From NCBI GenBank assembly GCA_002796245.1, contig PCWT01000023.1, forward strand, positions 20,695-84,694: 64,000 nt of DNA, given 5' to 3'. This stretch comes from Gammaproteobacteria bacterium CG11_big_fil_rev_8_21_14_0_20_46_22. Its GTDB lineage: Bacteria; Pseudomonadota; Gammaproteobacteria; UBA12402. The first letter of the stretch is position 1; each line of letters starts with the position of its first letter. Positions 54,467 to 63,236 of this stretch are shown here, in pieces. The notes under the pieces were generated by a model, which was given only the letters and a program-made list of their open reading frames with translations, searched no databases and had not been told where the DNA came from. Both the position numbers and the translations under genes were made by a program.

Positions 54467-56056
54467 CTAGGAAGGGCTTGGTGTGGCGCGCCTGTTAGCG
54501 TGCTCAAGTATTTCCTTGGCTTCTCGAATAACAGGACTAAACCCATGAGAAGTGCTTGAAAGTTTCATGTGAGAAAGTTGTTCGACTATCCTTGCTTCTT
54601 CTGGTTTAGGAGTGCGGTCAAGTTCGCTTTGATGCTCCCGAATCGATGAAGTTAGAGTTTGAATTGCTTTAGGGGCTTGATCGATGGATTTTTCTAAAGC
54701 CTCAATCCTTGCCTTAAGTTCGCTTAATTTTGCTTGCCTGCTCGCTATTTCTTGTTCAGTTAAGCGTCTATAACTGCGGCGATATTCAGTTCCTCTATCA
54801 TAAGAAGTGTTATAGCCCAGCTCCCTGGCCTCATCATTGAGATTAACTCTTTTAGTTCCTGCATTATAATCCACAGTTGTTTTTTCAATTGCGTCTTGTT
54901 CTGCTTGAGGCAGTTTAGCCTTTAACGTGGATAACTCTGCCTGCATGGATTGAAGCATATTTCTTTGTTTCGATAGTTCCGTATCTAGATCGTTAAGCAC
55001 GTTTTCTATCGCTGCGTAACTTTGATAAGCTTCGGTTTTTTTTAGCTTACTAATTAACTCAGAAATACGTGTTTTTGCAAGATTGACCTTGATTTCGTGG
55101 AAAAAAGCTAAAGGAGAATCAAAACTGCACGGTGCTGCGCCCGAAGCGGATCGAGCTCGTTTTAACGCTTGAATCTGTGTTCTAATATCATATGGATCTT
55201 CTAATGGCTCCCCGCTTGGTTTGGTTTTACGTAAAGAATCATGATGAAAAGAAGCACAAAGATCGATACAAGCCTGTTTAAATGCTGTTTGAGATTTAAC
55301 TAGGGGTAAGTGATACAGTTCGATGAGTTGCGTAGAAAGGGCGTCCAAGCTTTCGTTATCAAGCCCATTAACTTTGTTAATGAAGTCATTATAAGCTTCC
55401 TCAATAGGGCGTAATCCTTGCTCAAGAGCTTGTTGATATTGATCATCAAGCGTTTCCCCTTTTGCCTTTAGTGCAGCAAAAAAATCCGTGTAATTTTGTT
55501 GGCCCTTAAGCTTTTTTTGGCATCGTGTATATCGCTCAGCAAGCGTGCGTTTTTTTGTGCTGAAACGTCCAAAATAGCATCCTTCCTCGGCTAAATAAGC
55601 TTCTATCTTTGCAATCAGATTTGAAGCCGAAATATAGCCCCTCCGACTATGGTAAGCTATGTGTGCCCTTAGACCGCTGCGAAGGTATGTGCGCACAATC
55701 TCATGGATAAACGTCGGAGAAAGTAATCTGTTAATTTCAGTAGCTAGGAAGCTTTTTGTTTGATTTAGTTGTTCCTCTCTTTTGGACTTTTCGATTGAGC
55801 ATCGTTTATCTTTATAGGCTAACTCCATTTGCTCGAGCCACCCGCGTTTAAATTTTCCTAGGTCTGTAAGCTTCCCAGTCGTCGGTGGATGGTATCGTGC
55901 GCCAGGTTCAATTCCAGCTAGCTCGGGAGGTGGTGGCGCTGGCGGTAGCTGCCGTGGTGACAGTGGTGGAGCTGAGGGTGTGGGAAATGCTCTAAGCGGT
56001 GGTAAAGGTGGTGATGATGGGCGCTCGTTTGTTGAAGAAGTTGTTGTTGAAGGCAT
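54467..56056 (-). CDS. Proline-rich coiled-coil protein, 529 aa
   Basis: Residues 1-60 are Ser/Thr/Pro-rich with repeated P-P-L-P-P and P-A-P-P-P-P runs. About 60-300 is helical and charged. About 340-500 contains a long coiled coil including L-S-T-L-K-A-K-L-P-Q-A-E and L-S-E-L-K-A-R-I-E-A-L-E. There is no signal peptide or membrane segment. Proline-rich plus coiled-coil architecture is common among secreted effectors that bind host SH3, WW or actin-related partners, but nothing here proves secretion. AT-rich upstream region; isolated gene. Confidence 0.8.
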   Translation of the reverse strand: MPSTTTSSTNERPSSPPLPPLRAFPTPSAPPLSPRQLPPAPPPPELAGIEPGARYHPPTTGKLTDLGKFKRGWLEQMELAYKDKRCSIEKSKREEQLNQTKSFLATEINRLLSPTFIHEIVRTYLRSGLRAHIAYHSRRGYISASNLIAKIEAYLAEEGCYFGRFSTKKRTLAERYTRCQKKLKGQQNYTDFFAALKAKGETLDDQYQQALEQGLRPIEEAYNDFINKVNGLDNESLDALSTQLIELYHLPLVKSQTAFKQACIDLCASFHHDSLRKTKPSGEPLEDPYDIRTQIQALKRARSASGAAPCSFDSPLAFFHEIKVNLAKTRISELISKLKKTEAYQSYAAIENVLNDLDTELSKQRNMLQSMQAELSTLKAKLPQAEQDAIEKTTVDYNAGTKRVNLNDEARELGYNTSYDRGTEYRRSYRRLTEQEIASRQAKLSELKARIEALEKSIDQAPKAIQTLTSSIREHQSELDRTPKPEEARIVEQLSHMKLSSTSHGFSPVIREAKEILEHANRRATPSPS

Positions 56057-56227
56057 AATAAGCTCTTAATATTATTTTTAGCTAAATTATTGCACAAAAA
56101 TAGGATGGTGTCATTAAATAAATTTTTGCAACTACTCACCAAGATATGATGCATTGTGCACGTTTCTTTGAAAAATAGTATTTTTCTTTGCGCGATGGAA
56201 ATTCTTAAGGCAGCCGCGCTACCCTGG

Positions 56228-56256
56228 TTGGAAATAGCTGCAATCGCGTGTATGAT
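56228..56256 (+). promoter_or_regulatory. Promoter of the receiver-domain/L,D-transpeptidase pair
   Basis: TTGGAA (56228-56233) and TATGAT (56251-56256) are exactly 17 bases apart, 34 bases before the ATG at 56291. Confidence 0.65.
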
Positions 56257-56290
56257 TATTGAAATCTAAATGATATGAGTGAAGGATCTC

Positions 56291-56656
56291 ATGGCAAATA
56301 AACATGTTTTGTTGGTGGATGATGAGCCTATCAGCCTAAAGGTCTTAGTCAGCAAGGTTCGTGGTGCAGGCTATGATGTGAAGGAATGTGATAGCGGCGA
56401 ATGCGCGTGGGAGGCCTTGCAAAGTGACGCTCACTTTGATGTTATTGTGCTTGATCGTATAATGCCAGGTTTAGACGGCATGGCTTTGCTGCAAAAAATT
56501 CAGGCGGACGCTCGTTTGGCGCATATTCCTATTATTATGCTCACGGCGGTGGACGATAGCGATGAAATTATCGAGGCGATTTCTGCGGGTGTTTTCGATT
56601 ACCTCACCAAACCGGTTGACGGCGATCGCCTTTTGGATTTGTTAAAAGCCCTATGA
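56291..56656 (+). CDS. Stand-alone response-regulator receiver domain
   Basis: 121 residues from ATG 56291; GAAGGA upstream fits better than the GTG at 56279. Asp10-Asp11, phospho-acceptor Asp55, Thr85 and Lys107 are all in place. No output domain. It overlaps the L,D-transpeptidase gene by 4 bases (ATGA). No histidine kinase is in the window. Confidence 0.92.
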   Translation: MANKHVLLVDDEPISLKVLVSKVRGAGYDVKECDSGECAWEALQSDAHFDVIVLDRIMPGLDGMALLQKIQADARLAHIPIIMLTAVDDSDEIIEAISAGVFDYLTKPVDGDRLLDLLKAL

Positions 56657-57573
56657 AAAAATTTCCCACCTTCCTTGCCTGTTTAGCTTTAGCGCCTGCA
56701 TTGTTTGCGAGCGCATATTTTTACCCTAAAGCTCATTGCGATGTGATTGGTCAGTTGCAGCTGGCTTCCGTGGGTTTTTTTGACACGGTCACGAAAATTG
56801 ATCAGCAGTATGACGTGGGTTATAACGACGTGGTCGAAGCCAACCCAGGGTATAACGTCGATGATCTCTCCTCCGGCGAGCAATTACTTATCCCGACGCG
56901 CTTTATTTTGCCGAGCGCGCCGCACAAAGGCATTGTGGTCAATCTTGCGGAGATGCGCCTGTATTATTTCGATCAAAAAGCCGGTGTGATTTTTACTTAC
57001 CCGGTGGGTATTGGTAAACAAGGTGAGCTGACCCCTTTGGGTAAAACGATGGTGGTCAGTAAAAAGGTCGACCCCACGTGGACACCCACGCCGGATGCGC
57101 GTAAGCAGTTTAAAGCGACTTATGGTTTTGATCTGCCCGATAAATTCCCGCCAGGCCCTGAAAATCCGTTGGGGCAATATGCCATGCGTTTGGGCTTTCA
57201 ACACACAAATATTTTGATTCATGGCACGAATGATCCGGCTGGCATCGGCAAGCGCGTGAGCGCGGGCTGCGTGCGCATGGCCAATGACAATGTGGGTGAG
57301 TTGTTTGATTTGGTCTATGCCGGCGTGCCGGTGACCGTGGTTAACGAGCCGTACAAGGCTGGCTGGGATGGGCGCAAATTATTGCTAGAAGCGCATCCAC
57401 CATTAAAACAAAAGCCCGGACAGTTTATGGGCGGCTACCGCGCTGTGCTTGAAGCGGCCGCGAATCGCCCGCCGCATGCGGGTAAAGTGGTGATCAACTG
57501 GAAATTGGCCGGGCAAGTCGCCCACCTGCAGCTGGGTGTGCCGCAGGTGGTGGGCAAGCTCGTGGGTCGATAG
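56653..57573 (+). CDS. L,D-transpeptidase (YkuD) with LysM-like segment
   Basis: 306 residues: signal peptide (about 1-20), a LysM-like region (about 45-83, P-G-Y-N-V-D-D-L-S-S-G-E-Q-L-L-I-P), and a YkuD domain with His190 and nucleophile Cys206 in H-G-T-N-D-P through S-A-G-C-V-R-M. Periplasmic enzyme that makes 3-3 crosslinks or anchors proteins to peptidoglycan. Translationally coupled to a receiver domain. Confidence 0.93.
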   Translation: MKKFPTFLACLALAPALFASAYFYPKAHCDVIGQLQLASVGFFDTVTKIDQQYDVGYNDVVEANPGYNVDDLSSGEQLLIPTRFILPSAPHKGIVVNLAEMRLYYFDQKAGVIFTYPVGIGKQGELTPLGKTMVVSKKVDPTWTPTPDARKQFKATYGFDLPDKFPPGPENPLGQYAMRLGFQHTNILIHGTNDPAGIGKRVSAGCVRMANDNVGELFDLVYAGVPVTVVNEPYKAGWDGRKLLLEAHPPLKQKPGQFMGGYRAVLEAAANRPPHAGKVVINWKLAGQVAHLQLGVPQVVGKLVGR

Positions 57574-57802
57574 GGCCGCTCTTTTTTTGATCAAAAATTC
57601 TCATCCTAAAAGTTCAGCGTATTAATTATTTTGATTAATCTTTTTATTTGTAGAGCCAGGTCTTTTTCGCTATGATTTCGCTCGGGATTGCGCCAGTCGC
57701 TGCATTAGCGAGGTGTACACACGCTGTGGCAATCCACTGAATACAATGAATTCGCTCGTCAAACAGCAGGGACAATTAACACTCACTATGAGGAATAGGT
57801 TC

Positions 57803-59101
57803 ATGAGATTAAATAAAGTTTACCGTTTGTTATTGGTCACGGGTATGGCAGTCGGCGCGGCCAGTGTGGCGCAAGCCTCGGGCTTTCAATTATTCGAGCA
57901 AAGTGGTGCAGGCACGGGCGATTACCACGCGGGTGGCGCGGCTGAAGCCAATGATGCCAGCACGGAATGGTATAACCCTGCGGGTATGACGCGGATTAAG
58001 CATCAGCAGTTGTCTGTGGGTGGTGTGGTCATTAATACGAATATTCCTTTTCGTGGTACTGTCGAAGATAATTCGGTTAACCCCGGTTCACCTCAGTATG
58101 TTTCTACTCAAGGCGGCGGTTTTAACTTTGTACCTAATCTTCACTATGTTGCGCCAATCAGTAACAACTGGGCCTTTGGCTTTGGTGTGAATGTGCCGTT
58201 TGGCTTAAAAACAGATTACCCAAGTGATACCTACCTGCGCTATGTTGGCACTGAAACCAGTGTGCAAGCCATTGACTTGACGCCGTCACTTGCGGTGAGG
58301 TTTTCTCACGGTGTTTCGGTTGGCGCGGGCGCGGATATCGTCTACACCAAAGGTATTTTTGATCAGTACGCTGGGCTTGGTGCTGGCGGTGTTAACGACA
58401 CCTCGAGCGATAACACCGGCCACGATTGGGCGTATGGCTTTCATGCGGGTATTTTGTATGAGCTAAATAATGCCACACGTTTTGGTATTGCTTATCACTC
58501 GAAGATTGTTAACCACATGAAGGGCACTAGTAAATTTAGTGGTCCTTTGGCGAATAGTGGCAACGGTGGCGTCGAAGAAAACAGTAATTTGCGCGCCAAT
58601 TTTGCTTTGCCGCCTTCAACTGAGTTCAGCGTGTTTCATACCATTAACAAAAAGTGGGATATCATGGCCTCTGCGCAATACACGCAGTGGGATGTGTTTA
58701 AAAACCTTGTGTTGCAGAATGTTGCAGCCTTATCGTCATCTGACATTGATGTCGTGGTCCATGAAGGCTATAAAAATACGTGGAATTTTGCCGCAGGCGC
58801 GCATTACCACATTTCTTCGAAGTGGACGTGGAAATTTGGTGGCGGTTACGATATGACTCCGTCAAATAACCAGGATAGAAATATACAACTCCCTGACTCG
58901 AACCGTATCGCTGCTTCAACAGGTTTAGCCTATCAAGCGATGAATAACTTGCGTGTTGACTTAGGGTATACCCATTTGTTCATGAAAAATGCGCATATTA
59001 ATACGACGCAGCCCGTTGATATTGCCCAGTCAACAACCATAGGAACGGTGAAAGGTTCGGCAGATATTATTGGCTTGGAGTTAACCTGGACAATCGTTTA
59101 G
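57803..59101 (+). CDS. FadL/TodX-family outer-membrane transporter
   Basis: 432 residues from ATG 57803 with AGGAATAGG upstream; earlier in-frame codons precede the signal peptide. Signal peptide cleaves near A-Q-A-S-G-F-Q-L-F-E-Q-S, and mature N-termini starting S-G-F are typical of FadL, as is the N-P-A-G-M-T motif (about 63-68). It ends in an aromatic strand (W-T-I-V). Imports long-chain fatty acids or other hydrophobics. Confidence 0.93.
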   Translation: MRLNKVYRLLLVTGMAVGAASVAQASGFQLFEQSGAGTGDYHAGGAAEANDASTEWYNPAGMTRIKHQQLSVGGVVINTNIPFRGTVEDNSVNPGSPQYVSTQGGGFNFVPNLHYVAPISNNWAFGFGVNVPFGLKTDYPSDTYLRYVGTETSVQAIDLTPSLAVRFSHGVSVGAGADIVYTKGIFDQYAGLGAGGVNDTSSDNTGHDWAYGFHAGILYELNNATRFGIAYHSKIVNHMKGTSKFSGPLANSGNGGVEENSNLRANFALPPSTEFSVFHTINKKWDIMASAQYTQWDVFKNLVLQNVAALSSSDIDVVVHEGYKNTWNFAAGAHYHISSKWTWKFGGGYDMTPSNNQDRNIQLPDSNRIAASTGLAYQAMNNLRVDLGYTHLFMKNAHINTTQPVDIAQSTTIGTVKGSADIIGLELTWTIV

Positions 59102-59135
59102 TTTTCTTTAAAGCTTAGAGAGTTTTACTGCGAGT

Positions 59136-59171
59136 AAACAAAAAGCCAGGTAGATGCCTGGCTTTTTGTTT
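59136..59171. terminator. Bidirectional terminator
   Basis: A perfect 15-bp stem, AAACAAAAAGCCAGG (59136-59150) with CCTGGCTTTTTGTTT (59157-59171), and a 6-base loop. It serves the fadL-type gene and the convergent secreted-protein gene. Confidence 0.92.
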
Positions 59172-59181
59172 GTGGTTGATG

Positions 59182-59598
59182 TTACTTTGAGCCAGTTTGA
59201 GCAATAACTAGCTGGCTGTTGTAGAATGGACCGCTTTGAGAAAGCTTGATTCCTAAATTGTTTGCAGTGGTTTGGAGCGTATAGTTGACGCCGTGCAGTG
59301 TACCTGTTCCCACCACTGTCCCCTGAGCTATACTAGAGGTGCTGCTTGGTAAGGCGTAAACCGTTACGGTGCACGCGTGTTGTACGCAGCTGTACTTGTT
59401 CAATATCTCAACCTGCTGAGCGGTCGATGTTACTTTTGTGGTATTGGCTGGCGTTCCGTAAGAGGATTCGATGAGCTTGCCATCAAGCGCAACATTCGAA
59501 AATAGGTTGCTCTGATTGTTTGTTGTCAATGTCGCCATCGCCGAACCTGACGCCAACAACGCACCTGCTGCGACTAAACTTAAAGTTAATTTGTTCAT
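59182..59598 (-). CDS. Hypothetical secreted protein, 138 aa
   Basis: Signal peptide (about 1-22, G-S-A-M-A). The mature domain is Ser/Thr/Asn-rich and beta-like, with one close Cys pair (C-V-Q-H-A-C). Ribosome site GGAGAAAAA. No family recognised; composition resembles the Cys-rich secreted protein at 49711 only loosely. Confidence 0.75.
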   Translation of the reverse strand: MNKLTLSLVAAGALLASGSAMATLTTNNQSNLFSNVALDGKLIESSYGTPANTTKVTSTAQQVEILNKYSCVQHACTVTVYALPSSTSSIAQGTVVGTGTLHGVNYTLQTTANNLGIKLSQSGPFYNSQLVIAQTGSK

Positions 59599-59831
59599 GT
59601 TTTTTCTCCGTTTGTTAATCCAATCGGCTTTTAGCGGCTTTAACCATTTTAATCAAGGTTAGGAATTCCGCCAAAACCTAAGAACATTTTAGTGTTTTTT
59701 GGATAAAAAGCAAGCAAATCCAGTTAAAATATTTTGAGGCTAATTGCATGAAAAATGGTGAAAATAAACTTCGCTTGCAATTTTAATTAAAATGATTAAA
59801 CTCTGATTCAAGCAAAAATGAGACACAGCAG

Positions 59832-60107
59832 ATGAAATCAGAAACCGCCACCGCCGCCAAAACCTATTTTGGTAAATTATTGGACGATGCTCGCAAGGAG
59901 CCGGTGATGATTACCAAGTCGGGCAGAGCTGTCGCGGTGATCATGGCTTATGAAGATTATGAAGCCTTAACGGCTCAAAGCACACCTCTCGCGGCTGATG
60001 CGCCCAAAAAGCCCAAACGTCGCAGCGTGGCCAAACGCTACCGCAGCATCCTCAAATACCGCATCAAACGCAAAGAGCGCGAAGAGAAGGGCAGCGGTTC
60101 CACTTAG
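59832..60107 (+). CDS. Phd/YefM-like antitoxin without an adjacent toxin
   Basis: 91 residues. The N-terminal about 55 residues are a Phd/YefM fold: A-A-K-T-Y-F-G-K-L-L-D-D-A-R, M-I-T-K-S-G-R-A-V-A-V-I-M-A-Y-E-D-Y-E-A-L. The C-terminus is unusually basic (K-K-P-K-R-R, K-Y-R-I-K-R-K-E-R), unlike the acidic toxin-binding tails of the family. No toxin gene follows: repeats start about 60 bases downstream. Confidence 0.82.
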   Translation: MKSETATAAKTYFGKLLDDARKEPVMITKSGRAVAVIMAYEDYEALTAQSTPLAADAPKKPKRRSVAKRYRSILKYRIKRKEREEKGSGST

Positions 60108-60171
60108 CACCCTCTTTGGAGCGGCGGTGTACGTGTTGGTTTCTTCATTCATTAAGCCGGGGGTTTTGTCT

Positions 60172-60247
60172 TTGCGAGGCGCGAAGCGACGAAGCAATCT
60201 CCAGGTTAATGAGCCAGATTGCCGCGCTCACTGGCGTTCGCTCGCAA
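60172..60247. repeat. Palindromic intergenic element
   Basis: Outer arms TTGCGAG (60172-60178) and CTCGCAA (60241-60247) and inner arms GCAATCT (60194-60200) and AGATTGC (60216-60222) surround a CGAAGCGACGAAGC core. This plan, with GCGAAGCAATCTCC, is like interspersed palindromes known from several intracellular gammaproteobacteria. Non-coding. Confidence 0.7.
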
Positions 60248-60258
60248 TTGACGTTAGC

Positions 60259-60291
60259 GATAATCCGGGAAAAATTTAAACCCGGGTTATC
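60259..60291. repeat. Inverted repeat GATAATCCGGG/CCCGGGTTATC
   Basis: Arms at 60259-60269 and 60281-60291 around an AT spacer ending TTTAAA. Same unit as 14431-14456. A third GC palindrome CCCGGGTCGTGACCCGGG follows at 60329-60346 with a T-run shortly after and could act as a terminator for the minus-strand gene ending at 60385. Confidence 0.7.
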
Positions 60292-60384
60292 GTCGCTGTC
60301 ACTCCTCAACCCCAGGCTACGTTTGTAGCCCGGGTCGTGACCCGGGGAGGGTTTTTCTGGATTACATACAAGCAAGGCGCTCCA

Positions 60385-60771
60385 TTAATCCTCTATGTGA
60401 GTAGTAGAATGATAGGTTACTTCTTGTTCTGGATGATCAGCGCTATCAGCGGTTTCGGAGTCGGCATCCTGGTCGCTCAGCATACGGATGTGGTCGCCGT
60501 AGATTACCCTTCCCCAGCCGGAACCAGGAGCACCCGAAATATCCGGCCTCTTTGGAGCCCAACTTTGACACTGCCCTTCCGAATGACATTCGCTTCGAGT
60601 AAAATCTGCACTTGCCGTTGAGTTCGGATTATTTGGCGCGGCATCGCCAGTTACAGCCACAGGCGCGACCGCCGGCTCAGAAGGCTGGGCGCTTGCAGAT
60701 AGCATACCTGTCAGGGCCACTGCAGCGGTTAACGCCAAGGTCAGTTGTTTAAGTTTGAATGAATGAAACAT
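60385..60771 (-). CDS. Hypothetical secreted protein, 128 aa
   Basis: Signal peptide (about 1-28, G-M-L-S-A-S-A-Q). The mature part is acidic, Pro/Ala/Asp-rich and likely unstructured, with two cysteines. Ribosome site AGGAGC. No family recognised. Confidence 0.6.
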   Translation of the reverse strand: MFHSFKLKQLTLALTAAVALTGMLSASAQPSEPAVAPVAVTGDAAPNNPNSTASADFTRSECHSEGQCQSWAPKRPDISGAPGSGWGRVIYGDHIRMLSDQDADSETADSADHPEQEVTYHSTTHIED

Positions 60772-60956
60772 CAGATAGCTCCTACTTAATACTGTTCATT
60801 AAGTGTACGTCAAAGGGGCTAAATTGCAATAGCCGAATAAAGTGAACAACACCGTTTATAGCCCGGGTCATGATCGCGAACAATTCATCCTTCCCTACTT
60901 GCAGGCGGCCTCAAAGCTTGCTAACGTCATTTTTTTCTTACCAGGAAGCCTTGCTC

Positions 60957-61349
60957 ATGACAATCAAACCCCTGATCATCGCCATTACGTTTATGAGCGT
61001 ATCAACGATCTGTATTGCTGCGCCACAAGCCGCGCCAACACCCATAATCACCAAAGCCTCCATTGATCAGAATTTCAAAACCTTACAAGATGAAATGCAA
61101 GAACTACAACAAACCTCAACAAAAATGGTCCAGCAAGCGCAAGATAACAGCCAGAAAAACCTCGATGGCGCAGTCAAACAACTGCAAGCGGAAATCGGCG
61201 CCCTACAAACGGCCATGAATCAAAATCTAAAAACACTGCAAAATAATACCCAAAAACAATACAATGACTTAGTCAATGAAGTTAAAGTGCTTAAACAAGG
61301 TTTGCAGCAAATCCAAAACCCGGATGCCGGCAGCACGGATCATCAATAG
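60957..61349 (+). CDS. Periplasmic coiled-coil protein, 130 aa
   Basis: Start at ATG 60957 (CAGGAAG upstream) places a signal peptide first (about 1-20, S-T-I-C-I-A-A-P). The rest is a Gln/Asn/Lys-rich coiled coil (about 30-120) with repeated L-Q/N-x3-L spacing. No family recognised. Confidence 0.72.
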   Translation: MTIKPLIIAITFMSVSTICIAAPQAAPTPIITKASIDQNFKTLQDEMQELQQTSTKMVQQAQDNSQKNLDGAVKQLQAEIGALQTAMNQNLKTLQNNTQKQYNDLVNEVKVLKQGLQQIQNPDAGSTDHQ

Positions 61350-61444
61350 CCCCTGCTGGGCCGTGACTCTGGGAAATTTCTTTCTCGGATTACGCGCTTC
61401 GCGCTAATCCAATGAAATTTGATAAAAACTGCATTGGCTTAATC

Positions 61445-61924
61445 ATGAGAATCAACATCACACTCTCCACACAAACCTTGACCCTGCTTAATGACGCCGG
61501 TCAAAACATCGCGCAGTACACCATTTCCAGTGGCGCGGCCGGTATCGGTCAGCAAATGGGGTCGTACAAAACACCATTGGGGAAACACCGTATCGCTGAA
61601 AAAATCGGGGCTGATTTGCCCGTGAATGCCGTGATGGTCGGCAGACGTTGGACAGGTGAAGTCTATCACGATGCGTTGGGGCAGGCGGTGCCCGATCGCG
61701 ATTGGATTTTAACGCGTATTTTATGGCTTGAAGGTTTGGAGCCCGGGTTTAATCAGGGCGGCGAGGTGGATACGAAAAACCGTTATGTGTATATTCACGG
61801 CACGCCCGATAGCACCCGCTTAGGCATGCCCGGATCCAAAGGTTGTATTCGCATGCGCAATGATGACTTGCTCGCATTGTTCGAAGCCGTTACAGTGGGC
61901 ACACCCGTGGATATTATCGAGTAA
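61445..61924 (+). CDS. L,D-transpeptidase (YkuD) without visible signal peptide
   Basis: 159 residues from ATG 61445. The YkuD motif is intact: His118 in I-H-G-T-P-D-S and Cys134 in S-K-G-C-I-R-M. Unlike the homologue at 56653 it begins directly with the catalytic fold and shows no signal sequence; the longer start at 61412 does not add one. Either it is exported another way or it acts inside the cell. Followed by rmuC after 3 bases. Confidence 0.88.
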   Translation: MRINITLSTQTLTLLNDAGQNIAQYTISSGAAGIGQQMGSYKTPLGKHRIAEKIGADLPVNAVMVGRRWTGEVYHDALGQAVPDRDWILTRILWLEGLEPGFNQGGEVDTKNRYVYIHGTPDSTRLGMPGSKGCIRMRNDDLLALFEAVTVGTPVDIIE

Positions 61925-61927
61925 AGC

Positions 61928-63124
61928 ATGATTGTAAGTGCAGTGATTCTCTCGGCTTTAGCCGTTCTTTTATTAATGATTTTAGTGTTTCGCAGTTTCT
62001 CTCAGTCGCAGCAAACGGCACAAGCAGCGCTGGTGCGCGAAGCGCAGTTTGAGACGCAAGAAAAATTACTCGCGCAAGTGAATCAGTTGCAATTAGCCTT
62101 GAGCGGCCAGCTTAATGACTTTCGTGCAGGTTTCGATAAGCATCAGCTCGAAGGTTTGAAAACCCTGCAAGAAAGCTTGCAAACCAGCTTGAAGCAATCA
62201 CGTGAAGAGCTCGGCTTGCGCGTGGAGGGCTTAACAAATCGCACGGATGAGCGTTTAAAAGAAATTTCGGGGCAGGTGGAAAAACGTTTAACACAAGGCT
62301 TTGAGAAAACCACAGAAGTGTTTAACGATGTGATTAAACGCTTGGCTTTGATCGACGAAGCACAAAAGAAAATTACCGAGCTTTCTAGGAATGTGGTGAA
62401 CCTTCAAGAAATTTTAGCCGATAAACGTTCGCGCGGCGCTTTCGGCGAAGTGCAGTTGTCGAACTTGGTGCGCAATGTGATGCCTGAAGAAAATTTCTCG
62501 CTGCAGCACACGTTTGCGAATGGCAAGCGCGCGGATTGTGTGTTGTTTTTGCCTGAGCCCAGCGGCACGATTGCGATTGATGCAAAATTTCCCTTGGAAA
62601 GCTACCAATCTATTTATAATTTGCCGGCCGGCAGCGCGGATCGCGTGCAAGCTGAACGGCAGTTCAAACGCGATATTCAAAAACACATTCAAGACATCGC
62701 TGAGCGTTATATTATTAAAAATGAAACCGCTGACGGCGCGGTGATGTTTATTCCGGCTGAGTCGGTGTTTGCTGAGATTTATGCGTATCATCCCGATTTG
62801 GTTGCTCAGGCTCATAAGGCCAAAGTCTGGATGGTTTCACCCACGACGATGATGGCTATCCTTACGACGGCACGCGCCGTCTTGAAAGATGAGGCTACAC
62901 GTAAGCAAGTGCATATTATTCAGGATCATTTGGCTCGTTTGGCAAAAGACTTTAAGCTTTTCCAGTCGCGCATGGATGATGTGGCTCGCCATATTGCCAA
63001 AGCGCATGAGAATGTCGAGAAGGTGCATACCTCAGCGCGCAAGATTACTTCACGTTTTGAGAAAATCGAGCGAGTAGAGGTGGGTGAAGACACGCCTTTT
63101 AGCTTGGCTGAGCAGCCGGACTGA
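61928..63124 (+). CDS. rmuC: RmuC family protein
   Basis: 398 residues: N-terminal membrane helix (about 2-22), a long coiled coil (about 30-155), then the nuclease-like RmuC domain with R-G-A-F-G-E-V-Q-L, F-L-P-E-P-S-G-T-I-A-I-D-A-K-F-P-L-E-S-Y and M-V-S-P-T-T-M-M-A-I-L. RmuC limits recombination at inverted repeats; catalysis is inferred from fold. Confidence 0.94.
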   Translation: MIVSAVILSALAVLLLMILVFRSFSQSQQTAQAALVREAQFETQEKLLAQVNQLQLALSGQLNDFRAGFDKHQLEGLKTLQESLQTSLKQSREELGLRVEGLTNRTDERLKEISGQVEKRLTQGFEKTTEVFNDVIKRLALIDEAQKKITELSRNVVNLQEILADKRSRGAFGEVQLSNLVRNVMPEENFSLQHTFANGKRADCVLFLPEPSGTIAIDAKFPLESYQSIYNLPAGSADRVQAERQFKRDIQKHIQDIAERYIIKNETADGAVMFIPAESVFAEIYAYHPDLVAQAHKAKVWMVSPTTMMAILTTARAVLKDEATRKQVHIIQDHLARLAKDFKLFQSRMDDVARHIAKAHENVEKVHTSARKITSRFEKIERVEVGEDTPFSLAEQPD

Positions 63125-63161
63125 ACCGCTGTTTTTTTGTGACAAATAAGTGACAAAAATC

Positions 63162-63190
63162 TTGCAAGTTGACTAAGTTTTGTTTAGAAT
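63162..63190 (+). promoter_or_regulatory. Promoter of the 63237 beta-barrel gene
   Basis: TTGCAA (63162-63167) and TAGAAT (63185-63190), spacer 17. GGAGAGG lies just before the ATG at 63237. Confidence 0.65.
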
Positions 63191-63236
63191 TTCTCCTGTT
63201 TTGGTCATATTGACTAAAAAAATGGAGAGGAAATTT

